A DNA stretch of 64,000 nt from Desulfopila inferna (GCF_016919005.1 NZ_JAFFQE010000008.1:186001-250000), one strand, 5' to 3'. Counted from the stretch's first letter, positions 1 through 9,245 are shown. Numbers and translations are program-made. The notes: a model not told the origin generated them from the letters alone.

Positions 1-448
1 AAGCAAAGGCAAAAAACAGACCGATTTGTAGCCAGCTGGTATTAAACCAACGAACCAGCGTGCCATACTGAGGATATTGCATTGCTCGTAACATGAAATA
101 ATATACGCCAGGCAAAAATATGAGAACGATGAGAAGGGAGAGGAGCTCCAAAAAAATATTGTAAATGGCTCCCCCCAGTGGTTTGTTGTGAAAAAGCTTT
201 GTCGAAAAGATATTCACCGCAACGTGGCCCTTTTTCATGGTGGTGACCGCAAAAGCAAAAAACATGAAGAAGACGAAGCAGTACTGGGCTAAATCGTTCA
301 ACCACATGATTTCCAGATGCAGCCAATAGCGGTTCACCACCGTCGCGCAAATCAAAAAGGTACAAACAATCAATCCAACAAAGCAGATAGTTTCTTCCAC
401 TTTCTGGATACCATTCAGCATGGATGCCAAAGTCTTCTTTATCCGCAT
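1..448 (-). CDS. TRAP transporter small permease (DctQ-like), 3' end beyond the window
   Basis: Reading the minus strand from an ATG at 448 gives an open frame of 149 codons that runs off the left edge. It starts MRIKKTLASMLNGIQKVEE and shows three hydrophobic helices (about residues 22-42, 54-72 and 97-120), with the order and charge pattern of DctQ-family small permeases, including WLNDLAQY after helix 1 and a KKGHVAV segment after helix 2. DctQ works with the large permease DctM and a periplasmic binding protein to take up organic acids or similar solutes. The partners would lie left of the window. The family call rests on overall pattern, not on a catalytic motif. Confidence 0.75.
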   Translation of the reverse strand, partial: MRIKKTLASMLNGIQKVEETICFVGLIVCTFLICATVVNRYWLHLEIMWLNDLAQYCFVFFMFFAFAVTTMKKGHVAVNIFSTKLFHNKPLGGAIYNIFLELLSLLIVLIFLPGVYYFMLRAMQYPQYGTLVRWFNTSWLQIGLFFAFA

Positions 449-601
449 TCTTTTTTATCCACTATGTTTTTTGAGGTTTTTTGAAATACTAGTAAGCACG
501 CATGTTTTATGAAGAAATGGAGCTGATTTTCTGCGCAACCATCAACTTAAGGTTACTTAATTTGTTATTCATGTCAATAATATTCTTCTAAAGAACAAAA
601 C

Positions 602-1020
602 CTAGGACTTTACGGGTACAAGTTCAAAGCCCATTGATTTCGCATGCTTTTTAAGATTTATCTCAACCCGTTGCTTATGGAGGAGCTCTTGTTCAGCAAA
701 TACAGTTTCATCGAAGGATTTTCCTGTTTTAATTAAATGAAATATGATGGACTCGTAAAAAGCCCGATCTACGTCGTTGTAGATCTGAAACGGCGATTTG
801 CCGTACCACATGTACTGCCAAATCGCCGTTTCAGATACTACGCCTAGTATATCAAGCTTTTTCCAGAGTCCATCCCGGAACTTCGATGACTTTTTACGAG
901 ATTATCAAATATGATTCTAGCCAATTTATGAGCTGTTGCTGTGATAGCTTTGGGTGTACCATGACGCGCTCTCATTCGGAAAAAGCCATCCTTATCCGGG
1001 AGAAGGTTATTTCTTGCCGT
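602..1020 (-). pseudogene. IS110-family transposase C-terminal remnant, split by a MITE
   Basis: Two minus-strand fragments in different frames encode adjoining parts of one IS110-type transposase C-terminus. The upstream piece (about 907-1020) reads RHGTPKAITATAHKLARIIF, the typical C-terminal signature. The downstream piece (602-748) reads IIFHLIKTGKSFDETVF and ends GFELVPVKS. Removing the 158-bp insert at 749-906 plus one copy of the 9-bp duplication (167 bp in all) puts both pieces in one frame and gives ARIIFHLIKTG, as expected for the family. Upstream of about 1020 I see no convincing N-terminal domain, so the IS was already a fragment or has decayed beyond recognition. Confidence 0.72.
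749..906. mobile_element. 158-bp MITE with internal palindrome and 9-bp target duplication
   Basis: The insert is flanked by perfect direct copies of AAATATGAT at 740-748 and 907-915. Its ends carry imperfect inverted repeats sharing the core CTCGTAAAAAG (752-762) and CTTTTTACGAG (890-900). Inside lie a 15-bp-arm palindrome, TGAAACGGCGATTTG with its complement (about 787-834), and a smaller one, GATCTAC/GTAGATC. It is too short to code for a transposase, so it must have been moved by an enzyme encoded elsewhere. A shortened relative sits at 21836-21909. Confidence 0.75.
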
Positions 1021-1644
1021 GTCCATGCCAACGTCCTCGAGGATGTATGTATCGGATTTTTTGGTCATAGTCGAGATGATCGACCCTGAGAAGAAGAGAT
1101 ACTGGCAAGAACATATCAATGTCTTGAGGTAAAATAATGGAAAGACAACGGCATCGTGAAAATGCCGTTTCACGGGACCATGGTGTTCGTCGCTTACGAT
1201 TTCAACATTCCAACCCAGAACAGTCATACTTCTCCACGTTTCTACCCATTAGCGGTCTTGCCAGCGATTGAGGCCCCAGGTACAACACCTGGACTATTGC
1301 GAGCTATATGGATAGCTTGACCTCAATGCGAAGTCGGCTCCTCGCTCTCTTTTGGGAATGGCAAAATCGATTGGACTGGTAATCTCAATTTCTTGCTGCT
1401 CAGAAAAAAATCTGCAGCGCAGTCAGCTCCGATTTCTCGACTTTCCATGTTAACCAATTGCTACCCAGCATCTTTTCATTTGTATAGAGTGCTGGTTTTG
1501 ACAATCCAATTGCAGTTGATTGGCCAAGATAAATCACACTGATATACATCCAATTCCAGTAGGATTACGCTCGTCTTTGATTCGCTCTTTTGTCTCTAAA
1601 GCTATAAGAGTGGATGGTTCAGGAGGAGCAGCACCGAACAAGGT
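1021..1644. other. Gene-free stretch between transposase remnant and SDR gene
   Basis: No frame here looks like a conserved protein on either strand. The short palindrome CGTGAAA/TTTCACG near 1156-1175 is the only structure I can point to. It is probably decayed mobile DNA plus the 3' flank of the fatty-acid operon. Confidence 0.4.
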
Positions 1645-2412
1645 TTACTTCGCTGACATCCGAATAGCTCCATCGAGGCGAATCACTTCGCCGTTCAAAT
1701 AGGCGTTTTCTACGATGTGGCAAACCATCGCTGCATATTCCACAGGCTTACCCAATCTTGACGGGAACGGGACCGTCTTGCCCAGAGAATTCTGGACCTC
1801 CTGCGGCAGTCCAAGCAGCATTGGCGTTTCGAAAATGCCTGGGGCAATGGTCATAACCCGGATGCCGGAGCGCGCCAACTCACGTGCCAATGGCAATGTC
1901 ATCGCGACCACTCCACCTTTTGAGCCGGCATAGGCGGCTTGGCCAATCTGGCCGTCGAAAGCGGCGACAGAAGCAGTATTGACAATGATTCCCCTCTCGC
2001 CGTCAGTGTTTGGTTGTCCTTTGCTCATCACGTCAGCCGCCAACCGAAGCATGTTAAAGGTTCCAATCAAATTGACGTTGATGACCTGGATAAAAGAACT
2101 CAGTTGGTGCGGGTGGTCACGACCTACAACTTTTTCTCCTATGGCGATTCCCGCACAGTTCACCAGCCCGTGCAGGCCGCCGAACGTACTCACCGCCGCG
2201 TTTATGCACGCTTTCGCGCTCTCTTCACTGGTTATATCCGTTTGAACAAAGCGGGCATTTATACCCAGATCGGCCTGAACAGCATCGCCGGCAGACTGGT
2301 TGACGTCTGCCAGCACGACTTTGCCCCCGCCATCGACTATCATTTTAGCCGTGGCTGCACCCAGACCTGAAACACCGCCGGTTATGATAAATATGCTGTC
2401 TTGTATCTTCAT
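1645..2412 (-). CDS. SDR-family 3-hydroxyacyl-CoA dehydrogenase (type II, HSD10-like)
   Basis: This is a 255-residue short-chain dehydrogenase/reductase, the usual family length. The NAD-binding motif TGGVSGLG is at 11-18 and NCAG (variant of NNAG) at 85-88. The catalytic residues are Ser148, Tyr161 and Lys165, in YAGSK. The overall sequence resembles type II 3-hydroxyacyl-CoA dehydrogenases, which oxidise 3-hydroxyacyl-CoA to 3-ketoacyl-CoA with NAD. It is the last gene of a minus-strand operon with an acyl-CoA dehydrogenase, an acyl-CoA ligase and a thiolase, which supports a beta-oxidation role over the many other SDR functions. The ATG follows an AGGAGAATT-like ribosome site. Substrate chain length or branching cannot be read from the sequence. 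Confidence 0.85.
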   Translation of the reverse strand: MKIQDSIFIITGGVSGLGAATAKMIVDGGGKVVLADVNQSAGDAVQADLGINARFVQTDITSEESAKACINAAVSTFGGLHGLVNCAGIAIGEKVVGRDHPHQLSSFIQVINVNLIGTFNMLRLAADVMSKGQPNTDGERGIIVNTASVAAFDGQIGQAAYAGSKGGVVAMTLPLARELARSGIRVMTIAPGIFETPMLLGLPQEVQNSLGKTVPFPSRLGKPVEYAAMVCHIVENAYLNGEVIRLDGAIRMSAK

Positions 2413-2500
2413 TTTGAAATTCTCCTAAAATGCGGGGATAAGCCCGATTTTGCCCTTCTCCGTCTTCCTTTGAGCGACTTTCGAGTGGAAAAAATATTTC

Positions 2501-4225
2501 CTAAAAAATGTATCTTTCTGCCTGGCTGGTGGCTTCAGCAATCCGTCTTTTGGCCGCAAGCAGGCCGTTAGTCTTATAGGCAGTTACAGCTTCCATTGCG
2601 GCGGGTAACGCTTTGTTGCCGATGAATGCTGCACATTTTTCGGCGGCATTGACAAAATGTTGTCTCGCGGTAAATGTACATAATATGACCACCGCCCGAT
2701 ACTGCTCCTGCTTGGTCCCCGTTGCCGCCATGGCGGACTTTTCCGCGCGCAGCACGGCGCTTTCCAGACCGAATATCTGGATTGCCACATCAGCCAGTGC
2801 CAGGAGAATTTCCTGTTCGCCACTGATCCTGGTGCCGAACATCTTGACGATTTGACCGGTGAGGACGAGATACGTCCTTTTCATTTCTTGCAAAAGGCAT
2901 TTTTCCTCAGCGTAGTTTCCCGTCTCGGCAGTCGCAAAGGTCGGGTCTAGTGACTTCCCGACGATTCCTTTGCGGATCAGAAGGCCGGGGATCAGTATGC
3001 GGTTGATCTCGTTGGTTCCCTCATAGATCCTCTGCACCCGCTCATCTCGATACAGCTGCTCGATGGGATACTCGGAGATGTAGCCGTACCCACCGTGTAC
3101 CTGCAGCATCTCATCAATGCATTTCGCAGCCATCTCGCTGCAAAATACCTTCGTAAGGGCGCATTCTGCCGCGTACTCCTCAATCCCCTTCAGGTATTCG
3201 ATGTAATAATTGCCAATGCCGTTGTTGATGGTCGCCAAACGATCATCAATCAACCCCGCCAGCCGATAGACGACGGCTTCGGAAGCAAAAGTCATGGCCG
3301 TCACATCGGCGAGCTTCTCCTGAATGGCCCCGAAACTTCTGATCGGAACATTGAACTGCTGGCGTTCATTTGCGTAACGGGCGCCTTCGGACAGGGCATA
3401 TTTTTTCTGCCCCACACAGAACGCCCCGAGTTTGAAACGTCCAATGTTTAAAACATTGAAGGCGATCTTATGTCCCTTGCCGATCTCACCAAGCACATTC
3501 TCAACCGGCACCCGGACGTTATCGAGTATGATCTGACGGGTGGAAGATCCGTGCATACCCATTTTTCTTTCTTCCGGGCCAAATTCCAGGCCGGCAAATG
3601 TTCTTTCCACCAGAAAAGCGGTAAAGTGAACCTTGTCGACCTTGGCGAAGATCGTAAATAGGTCGGCAAATCCGGCATTAGAGCTGAATTGCTTGGTGCC
3701 ATTGAGGACATAGTGGCTGCCGTCCTCGGAGAGCATCGCCGTCGTCTTCGCCCCCAGTGCATCGGAACCGGAGCCCGGTTCGGTCAGGCAATAGGCGCCG
3801 ATCATTTCCGCGTGGATCAGTTTCTCAAGATAACGACCCTTCTGCTGAGCGGTGCCGTAAAACACCAGCGGCAGCATGCCGATCCCGGTTTGAACCATAT
3901 AGGATAGACCAAAATTCCGGGCAAAGGCCATTTTTTCCATAACCAGCATGCTGGTCACCTTGTCGAGTTCGAGACCGCCGTACTGCTCCGGCGCATCGAT
4001 CATCATGAGCCCGAGCTCGGCGCATTCTTTGAGTTTCTGTACCACCAGATCGAAATTCTTCGACTCGATCTCCTTATTGATTGGCAGGATTTCATTCAAG
4101 ACAAAGTGCGCGGTGGTTTCGGCAATTTGTTTATGTTCGTCTGTAAAATCCTCTGGGGTAAACACATCCTGACAATCGATGTTCTTCACTAGGTATTCGC
4201 CACCGCTGTATACTTTTTGAGCCAT
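2501..4225 (-). CDS. Acyl-CoA dehydrogenase, long (574-residue) type
   Basis: The protein has the three acyl-CoA dehydrogenase domains: helical N-terminus to about residue 150, the beta domain with CLTEPGSGSDA, and the C-terminal helical domain with the catalytic base Glu in RIYEGTNEINR. Flavin-dependent dehydrogenation of acyl-CoA to enoyl-CoA is expected, with electrons passed to electron-transferring flavoprotein. At 574 residues it is longer than the roughly 380 of short-chain enzymes and carries an extra C-terminal helical segment, as in the VLCAD/ACAD9-like bacterial group. It sits 38 bp downstream of the ligase in the same operon, about 90 bp before the SDR gene. Substrate range is unknown. 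Confidence 0.9.
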   Translation of the reverse strand: MAQKVYSGGEYLVKNIDCQDVFTPEDFTDEHKQIAETTAHFVLNEILPINKEIESKNFDLVVQKLKECAELGLMMIDAPEQYGGLELDKVTSMLVMEKMAFARNFGLSYMVQTGIGMLPLVFYGTAQQKGRYLEKLIHAEMIGAYCLTEPGSGSDALGAKTTAMLSEDGSHYVLNGTKQFSSNAGFADLFTIFAKVDKVHFTAFLVERTFAGLEFGPEERKMGMHGSSTRQIILDNVRVPVENVLGEIGKGHKIAFNVLNIGRFKLGAFCVGQKKYALSEGARYANERQQFNVPIRSFGAIQEKLADVTAMTFASEAVVYRLAGLIDDRLATINNGIGNYYIEYLKGIEEYAAECALTKVFCSEMAAKCIDEMLQVHGGYGYISEYPIEQLYRDERVQRIYEGTNEINRILIPGLLIRKGIVGKSLDPTFATAETGNYAEEKCLLQEMKRTYLVLTGQIVKMFGTRISGEQEILLALADVAIQIFGLESAVLRAEKSAMAATGTKQEQYRAVVILCTFTARQHFVNAAEKCAAFIGNKALPAAMEAVTAYKTNGLLAAKRRIAEATSQAERYIF

Positions 4226-4263
4226 AATTATCCTTTTTGATTATTCCGGACTCACCACAGGAG

Positions 4264-5907
4264 TTAACTGAAAATTCCCTTAAAGGATTCCCTCATTTGG
4301 CGTTTTAGGATTTTGCCGGTCGGTGTCTTGGGGAGTGCTTCAACAAAGATAATCTTTTTCGGGACTTTGAAAGATGAAAGATTCTTTTTGCAGTGCTCCA
4401 TGATCTCCTCTTCCGTGGCTGTGGCTCCTTCCTTGAGCTTGATGACCGCCGCCACCGCCTCCACCCATCGAGGATGGTTCAGGCCGACCACGGCCACCTC
4501 CTGCACGGCCGGGTGGAGGAACACAGCCTCCTCAACCTCCCTGGAGGCAACGTTCTCTCCACCGGTTTTGATCATGTCTTTTTTCCGGTCCACCACAGTG
4601 ATGTAGCGGTCCTCGTCGAGAACGCCTAAATCCCCGGAATGGAACCAGCCATCCTTCATCGCGGCTTCGGTCTTGTCTGGTTCTTTGAAATACATGGTCA
4701 TGACATGGGGCCCGCGGCCGCATATTTCACCAGGTACGTCGATTGCGTTAATTTCATTGCCAACCTCATCTTCGATGCGAGACTCCATATGCAGACCAGC
4801 CATGCCGGCAGAGCCGATCTTCGCCTGGGCGTCCTCGGCTTTCAGGATGCAATGGTACGGCGCCAGTTCGGTCTGTCCGTAATAGTTGTAGACACCGGCC
4901 CTGGGGAATTTCTCCAGGATCTCCCTAAGGATCTCCCTCGGCATGATAGACGCGCCATAGTAACATTTCATCAGGCTGGACAGATCATATTTCTGGAAAT
5001 CCGGGTGTCGGAGCATACCGATCCATACTGTTGGCGGTGCAAAGAACATGGTCGCCTTCCAAGCCTCTATAGCGGCCAGTATCTTGCCAATATCCGGGCT
5101 CATGAGAATGTTGGTGCCGCCGAGCCAGAATACCGGATTCATAAATACGTCCCGCTGCGCGCAATGGTAGATGGGCAGGGCGTTGATATTGATATCTGTA
5201 TGGTCATACTTGCCATCAATAATGCAGCCCATGTATTCAGCGATCAAGGCCTGGTTGCTGATGATCACCCCCTTTGGCAAGGATTCGGTGCCACTGGTGT
5301 AGGTCATCTGGACCGGATCCTCGATCCGCAGAATAACATCGGGCTCTGTTTCCGGCGCTTGAGAATACCAGGCGTTGAAATCGACAAAGCCTTCGGGTGC
5401 AGGCTGCCCGGCCCCTTGATCGGACCAGATCAGATGCTTTACCTGTGGCATTTTGTTCAACACCCCCTTTACGTTGTCATAAAGGCTGTCCTCAATAATG
5501 AAAACGGTGCTCTCCGAGTGGTTGATGCAAAAAGCAATGTCATCGTCTCTTAACAGGTAATTGACGGCCAGATAGATTGCCCCGATCTTGGCACAACCCA
5601 GCCATGTCAGGACATGATGGTGGGTATTATGAGCCAGGATGGCTACTCGATCATATTTTTTCACTCCCAGTCCGGTGAGGGCGTTGGCCACCTGGTTGCA
5701 CTGATCTTCCAGCTGGCTGTAAGTCAGACTGATGTCGTTGAACACTAGGGCTTTCTTGTCGGGATAATGATACCGGGTCCGCCGGATCATATCGGCGATG
5801 ACCCACCTGTTGATCCGGTTGTTCCGATTCATGAGGAAATCGATATTTTCCTGGCTGATAGTGCTGTATCGAAGTTTTTCCTGTTCCGAGAGTATATCAT
5901 GGATCAT
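4264..5907 (-). CDS. Acyl-CoA synthetase (AMP-forming acyl-CoA ligase)
   Basis: An AMP-binding enzyme of the ANL superfamily: the P-loop-like signature TYTSGTESLPKG, the adenylate motif YYGQTE, the hinge region GWFHSGDLG followed by DRKKDMIKTGGENV, and the C-terminal catalytic lysine in TPTGKILKR are all present. It activates a carboxylic acid to its CoA thioester through an acyl-adenylate. The frame opens at a GTG at 5973, but the ATG at 5907 has GGAGGG seven bases upstream and gives a normal 547-residue protein, so I place the start there. It lies between the thiolase and acyl-CoA dehydrogenase genes and likely feeds that beta-oxidation set. Similarity to medium/long-chain and CaiC-like ligases does not fix the substrate. 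Confidence 0.9.
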   Translation of the reverse strand: MIHDILSEQEKLRYSTISQENIDFLMNRNNRINRWVIADMIRRTRYHYPDKKALVFNDISLTYSQLEDQCNQVANALTGLGVKKYDRVAILAHNTHHHVLTWLGCAKIGAIYLAVNYLLRDDDIAFCINHSESTVFIIEDSLYDNVKGVLNKMPQVKHLIWSDQGAGQPAPEGFVDFNAWYSQAPETEPDVILRIEDPVQMTYTSGTESLPKGVIISNQALIAEYMGCIIDGKYDHTDININALPIYHCAQRDVFMNPVFWLGGTNILMSPDIGKILAAIEAWKATMFFAPPTVWIGMLRHPDFQKYDLSSLMKCYYGASIMPREILREILEKFPRAGVYNYYGQTELAPYHCILKAEDAQAKIGSAGMAGLHMESRIEDEVGNEINAIDVPGEICGRGPHVMTMYFKEPDKTEAAMKDGWFHSGDLGVLDEDRYITVVDRKKDMIKTGGENVASREVEEAVFLHPAVQEVAVVGLNHPRWVEAVAAVIKLKEGATATEEEIMEHCKKNLSSFKVPKKIIFVEALPKTPTGKILKRQMRESFKGIFS

Positions 5908-5985
5908 GGTGTAGCCCTCCACAAAGAGAAATTGTTTGTCCGGGGATTCCCGGACAAGATGCCGATCCCACACGAGAATCGATGC

Positions 5986-7236
5986 CTAAATCATTTCGAT
6001 GGCGCAGGCCATGGATACTCCGCCACCGCCACAGAGAGTGGCCAACCCAAGAGATTTGCCGCGTTTTTTCAGCGCATACGTCAACGTTACCATCAACCTG
6101 GCACCAGTCGAGCCCACTGGGTGTCCCAGCCCAATGCCCGAGCCGTTGACGTTGGTGATTTCCCGATTAAGGTTCAGCTCCTTTTCACAACCCAGGTATT
6201 GGGCGGCAAAGGCCTCGTTGACCTCGATGAGATCAAAATCCTTTATGGTGAGGTTCGAGGACTTGAGCAGATTGCGGACGGCAGGGACCGGTGACAGGCC
6301 CATAACTGAGGGATGACACGCCCCCCTGGCGACGGCCCTGATCCTGGCCAAAGGTTGCAGGCCCAGTTCCTTGGCCTTGTCGGCGGACATGATGACCATG
6401 CCTGTGGATCCGTCGTTGATGCCGCTGGAGTTGCCGGCGGTGACCTTACCAATTTGGGGGATAAATGCTGGTGGCAGGTCGCGAAGCATATCCATGGTCA
6501 TGCCTGGTCTGAAATGCTCATCCTTAGTAAAAATGAGAGGGCTTTTCTTTTTCTGGGGAACCTCAACCGGCACAATTTCTTCGGCAAAGGAACCGTCCAG
6601 GGTGGCGCGTTCCGACTCGTTGTGGCTTCGCAGGGCAACCTCATCCATCTCTTCCCTGGAAATATCCATATGTTGGGCAATGAATTCCGCCGTCTGTCCC
6701 ATTATATAGGGTTTGCCGACGAACATGCTGAGTGGCGGCCGGGTGGCATCGACCGGGCCATCTTCAGGGTGCGGAATGATGTGCGAGCCGCAATGGAGGG
6801 TATGGATCAGATTATCGACAAAAGTCTGGTCCTGCAGTCGGCAACCCCATCGTGCTCCAGGAACCGAATAGGGAACGCTTGACATGTGCTCGGTTCCACC
6901 GGCCAGGATGATGTCGGCCATGCCGGCCTGAATCATGGCCATACCCGAAATAGCGGCCTCCATACCCGAGATGCAGACCCGATTAATGGTTACGGCGGTA
7001 ACGGTTTCCGGAATACCGGCGAGCAGCGAGCCGACCCGGGTCACATTCAGGGTGTCGGCTGATTCCATGCAACAGCCGTAGCGGATATCGTCAATCATAA
7101 CCGGATCGATCCTGGCCCGCCGGATGGCTTCTTTCATCGTAATGCTCGCCAGGATGGCGCCGTTCAGGCCGCGGAGGGTACCGCCGAATGCGCCGATAGC
7201 CGTCCGGCATCCGGATACAATAACGACTTCTTTCAT
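5986..7236 (-). CDS. Thiolase (acetyl-CoA acyltransferase)
   Basis: A full-length thiolase of 416 residues from the ATG at 7236, which has AGAGGAT upstream. An upstream ATG at 7281 would add 15 residues lacking family similarity. The nucleophilic Cys is in NRVCISGMEA, the substrate loop in VNEAFAAQ, the catalytic His in GHPVGSTGAR, and the second Cys in TLCGGGGVSMA. It either cleaves 3-ketoacyl-CoA with CoA or condenses acetyl-CoA. Operon context with ligase, dehydrogenase and SDR favours the degradative direction. No enoyl-CoA hydratase gene is in the cluster, so that step must come from elsewhere. Confidence 0.92.
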   Translation of the reverse strand: MKEVVIVSGCRTAIGAFGGTLRGLNGAILASITMKEAIRRARIDPVMIDDIRYGCCMESADTLNVTRVGSLLAGIPETVTAVTINRVCISGMEAAISGMAMIQAGMADIILAGGTEHMSSVPYSVPGARWGCRLQDQTFVDNLIHTLHCGSHIIPHPEDGPVDATRPPLSMFVGKPYIMGQTAEFIAQHMDISREEMDEVALRSHNESERATLDGSFAEEIVPVEVPQKKKSPLIFTKDEHFRPGMTMDMLRDLPPAFIPQIGKVTAGNSSGINDGSTGMVIMSADKAKELGLQPLARIRAVARGACHPSVMGLSPVPAVRNLLKSSNLTIKDFDLIEVNEAFAAQYLGCEKELNLNREITNVNGSGIGLGHPVGSTGARLMVTLTYALKKRGKSLGLATLCGGGGVSMACAIEMI

Positions 7237-7324
7237 GGTTCTATCCTCTCTTGTGTATTCGATGTCCACAACTGTTGACACCAGCGGCCAGACACCGGGT
7301 TTTAAAATTGCCGTTTTCGTGAAA

Positions 7325-7918
7325 TTATCGTTTGATCCCGTTCAAAAGTAGCTCCGTTATGATCCTGGCAGTCTCATTTGTCGAAACTGGTTCATTAAAA
7401 ATGGCACGATTCAGGCACGAATGCTCTATGGTGCCGAAAATGGCATTGCGGATGTAGGCCGGGGGTAGAGTGTCTCGAATTTCACCGTTAGCTATGCCTT
7501 CTTTGATTATATCAAGAAGTATCCGGTTGAACTGCCTTACCAGCTCATAAGCCTCACTGTGGAAATATTCTTCCGAATTCCGGACCTCCAACAGGATTAT
7601 CCTGGCAAAGACCCGGTGATTTGCATAGCGTTCGATGGAGGACCAGATGATTTTCCTCAGTTTGTTCAGGGCTCCGTCGATCCCTTGCAGGTCGCGGTCT
7701 ATCTGAACCAAAAAATGATCGTAGTGCTGCTTGAGGACGTGGTGCAGGATATCGCGCTTGCCATTGAAGTACTTGTAGATCAGTCCTTCGGTGACGCCAG
7801 CGGAGAATGCGATGTCTGAGATAGTGAGGGATTCGAAGGTCTGTTCCTCCAGAAGGGTTCGTAGCGCATCGATGATCTTTAATTTGCCCGGCGGACTGTT
7901 GGCGAGTGACTTTTGCAT
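7325..7918 (-). CDS. TetR/AcrR-family regulator of the acyl-CoA operon
   Basis: A 197-residue TetR-type repressor. The N-terminal helix-turn-helix is clear, with LTISDIAFSAGVTEGLIYKY at about 36-55 followed by KRDILHHVL. The rest is the helical ligand-binding domain, expected to bind an acyl-CoA in regulators of this context. It is the first gene of the minus-strand operon, 88 bp upstream of the thiolase start. A perfect 15-bp palindrome begins only six bases upstream of its ATG and a near copy lies about 98 bp further on, so autoregulation is likely. The ligand is inferred from neighbours only. Confidence 0.88.
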   Translation of the reverse strand: MQKSLANSPPGKLKIIDALRTLLEEQTFESLTISDIAFSAGVTEGLIYKYFNGKRDILHHVLKQHYDHFLVQIDRDLQGIDGALNKLRKIIWSSIERYANHRVFARIILLEVRNSEEYFHSEAYELVRQFNRILLDIIKEGIANGEIRDTLPPAYIRNAIFGTIEHSCLNRAIFNEPVSTNETARIITELLLNGIKR

Positions 7919-7923
7919 TTATT

Positions 7924-7938
7924 GTAAATTTTATTTAC
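7924..7938. promoter_or_regulatory. Palindromic operator-like site 1 before tetR
   Basis: GTAAATTTTATTTAC is a perfect inverted repeat with six-base arms, placed five to twenty bases upstream of the tetR ATG. A closely matching 15-mer lies at 8022-8036. Paired sites of this size are typical TetR-family operators. Binding is inferred. Confidence 0.55.
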
Positions 7939-8021
7939 CATTAATGTTCTAAAATATGATAGCTATAACATGCATATACTGGACAAAATGACGAATAATA
8001 TATATATATATAAACAATAGA

Positions 8022-8036
8022 GTAAATATTACTTAC
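8022..8036. promoter_or_regulatory. Palindromic operator-like site 2 before tetR
   Basis: GTAAATATTACTTAC matches site 1 at 13 of 15 positions and has the same GTAA...TTAC ends. It lies next to a TA-repeat tract (about 7997-8012) that would melt easily. Together the two sites bracket the likely promoter of the fatty-acid operon. Confidence 0.5.
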
Positions 8037-8164
8037 CCAAAAAGAGGAAACTCGTCAAGATTATTTTCCGTGTCAACAAACATCGGCTAGGCGTTCATGG
8101 CCCTTACCTACCCGTCCGGACAGTTTCTGTCTATAGTGAGACGTGAAATTATTGGAGTAATCGA

Positions 8165-8242
8165 ATGGCAGTTACGGAACGGAAAAAACTGCCGGCAATT
8201 TTCATCGGCTACGGCAACCCCTTGTTAAGGACTTGTCAATGC
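8165..8242 (+). pseudogene. Possible N-terminal stub of an extradiol (LigB/DODA-type) dioxygenase
   Basis: From an ATG at 8165 with GGAG eight or nine bases upstream, the frame reads KLPAIFIGYGNP and then loses similarity, stopping at TAA by 8242. The start strongly recalls the MPALFIGHGSP beginning of 4,5-DOPA-type extradiol dioxygenases (YgiD family), although the metal-ligand His of that motif is Tyr here. If real, only about 18 codons of the gene remain, cut off at the edge of the integrated-element remnant. The match is short and could be chance. Confidence 0.35.
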
Positions 8243-8837
8243 TAAAATATTCCATGCCCAAAACGGATTCTGGAAGATCAGACCGGTATTTTGGGAGAGT
8301 GAGACGGCCCGGCAGGATGGCTAAGCATTCGATTTGAGAGACAGAAGATGATGCCCGATGTGGGTTGATCTTTTTACCGACCCCGCCTACGGCCGGCATG
8401 GCTGGTCTAATGGGGGATCCGAATACACTACATCAATCAAAGATTGATGGTGGCAACCTTAACCATTTAAGTAAAATCGCAAGTTAATACTATCCAGAAT
8501 AGGGTAGACTCGACAAAACATAGAGAAGTGCGCAAAAATGGAGCAACTGGAAACTAAAGATTACCAAATATCAGCTAACTTCATTCAATTATAACCAAGC
8601 TTGACATTGCCAATACGAAGGTGAGTAGTCTACCCACCTGCTTCAATAGAAGATTTCTACTGAATATCTGAGGTCACTATCACCCTCTGTACCAGTTCGG
8701 ATCTGATTTTCCACACATATTCATTTCCTGTTTTATATACAGTAAGACGAGACAAGAAAAATAAGCACTTGATATAAAAGCGAAAAATCAATGAACGAGC
8801 GAAAGTACCCCTGCATCCAATACTGAATGAGGTCATA
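8243..8837. other. Gene-free stretch at the left side of a decayed integrated element
   Basis: No frame of credible coding quality was found on either strand, and no repeat of the tRNA-Phe 3' end that would mark the far attachment site. It is AT-rich in its right half and probably decayed mobile DNA. Confidence 0.4.
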
Positions 8838-9172
8838 TCACTTTCTGGCAATCCAGTCCGGTAGTTTTATATCTCCATAGTCAATTGCCTCGATTGCCTT
8901 ACTGAGCGGTCCGAGATCGTTTTTCTTCGAATACCTGAGATAAGATTCTGATTTGCCATGCTGATGACCGGCGATAGCGGCAGTATGTGCTTCAGGGATT
9001 CCACAGGACCACATTTTTGAAAATAAAAGCATGCCTTATACCATGGTAGGTTTGACCGGCACCGAGAATACCTAGAGATTTACGGTATTTGGCAAAGTCT
9101 TTACTGACTTGGTGTCCGTATTTGCCTTTGTATGGCTTGATATCATGAAATAACTTTATTTCAGGCCTGGAT
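8838..9172 (-). pseudogene. Frameshifted tyrosine recombinase (integrase) C-terminal fragment
   Basis: The minus strand reads LFHDIKPYKGKYGHQVSKDF, then GAGQTYHGIRHAFI, in one frame. It continues in another from about 9030 as GIPEAHTAAIAGHQHGKSES followed by YLRYSKKNDL. These are the R-H box, the GH box and the catalytic-Tyr region of a phage-type integrase catalytic domain, joined by one frameshift near 9028. The N-terminal DNA-binding domains are missing. The fragment abuts, head to head, another integrase fragment on the plus strand that starts at about 9140-9180. Confidence 0.7.
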
Positions 9173-9245
9173 TGAACAGCAAAGAATAATCACTGCTCTA
9201 CCAAGACACTGGAAGCCCTATTTCCAGTTCGCATTTTGCTCTGGT

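Noticed and set aside
4639-5553. 304-residue plus-strand frame
   Set aside because: It is the mirror of the acyl-CoA ligase gene, lacks any family signature, and its residues follow the codon pattern of the opposite strand.
7997-8012. TA-repeat tract
   Set aside because: A simple dinucleotide run; noted only as part of the tetR promoter region.
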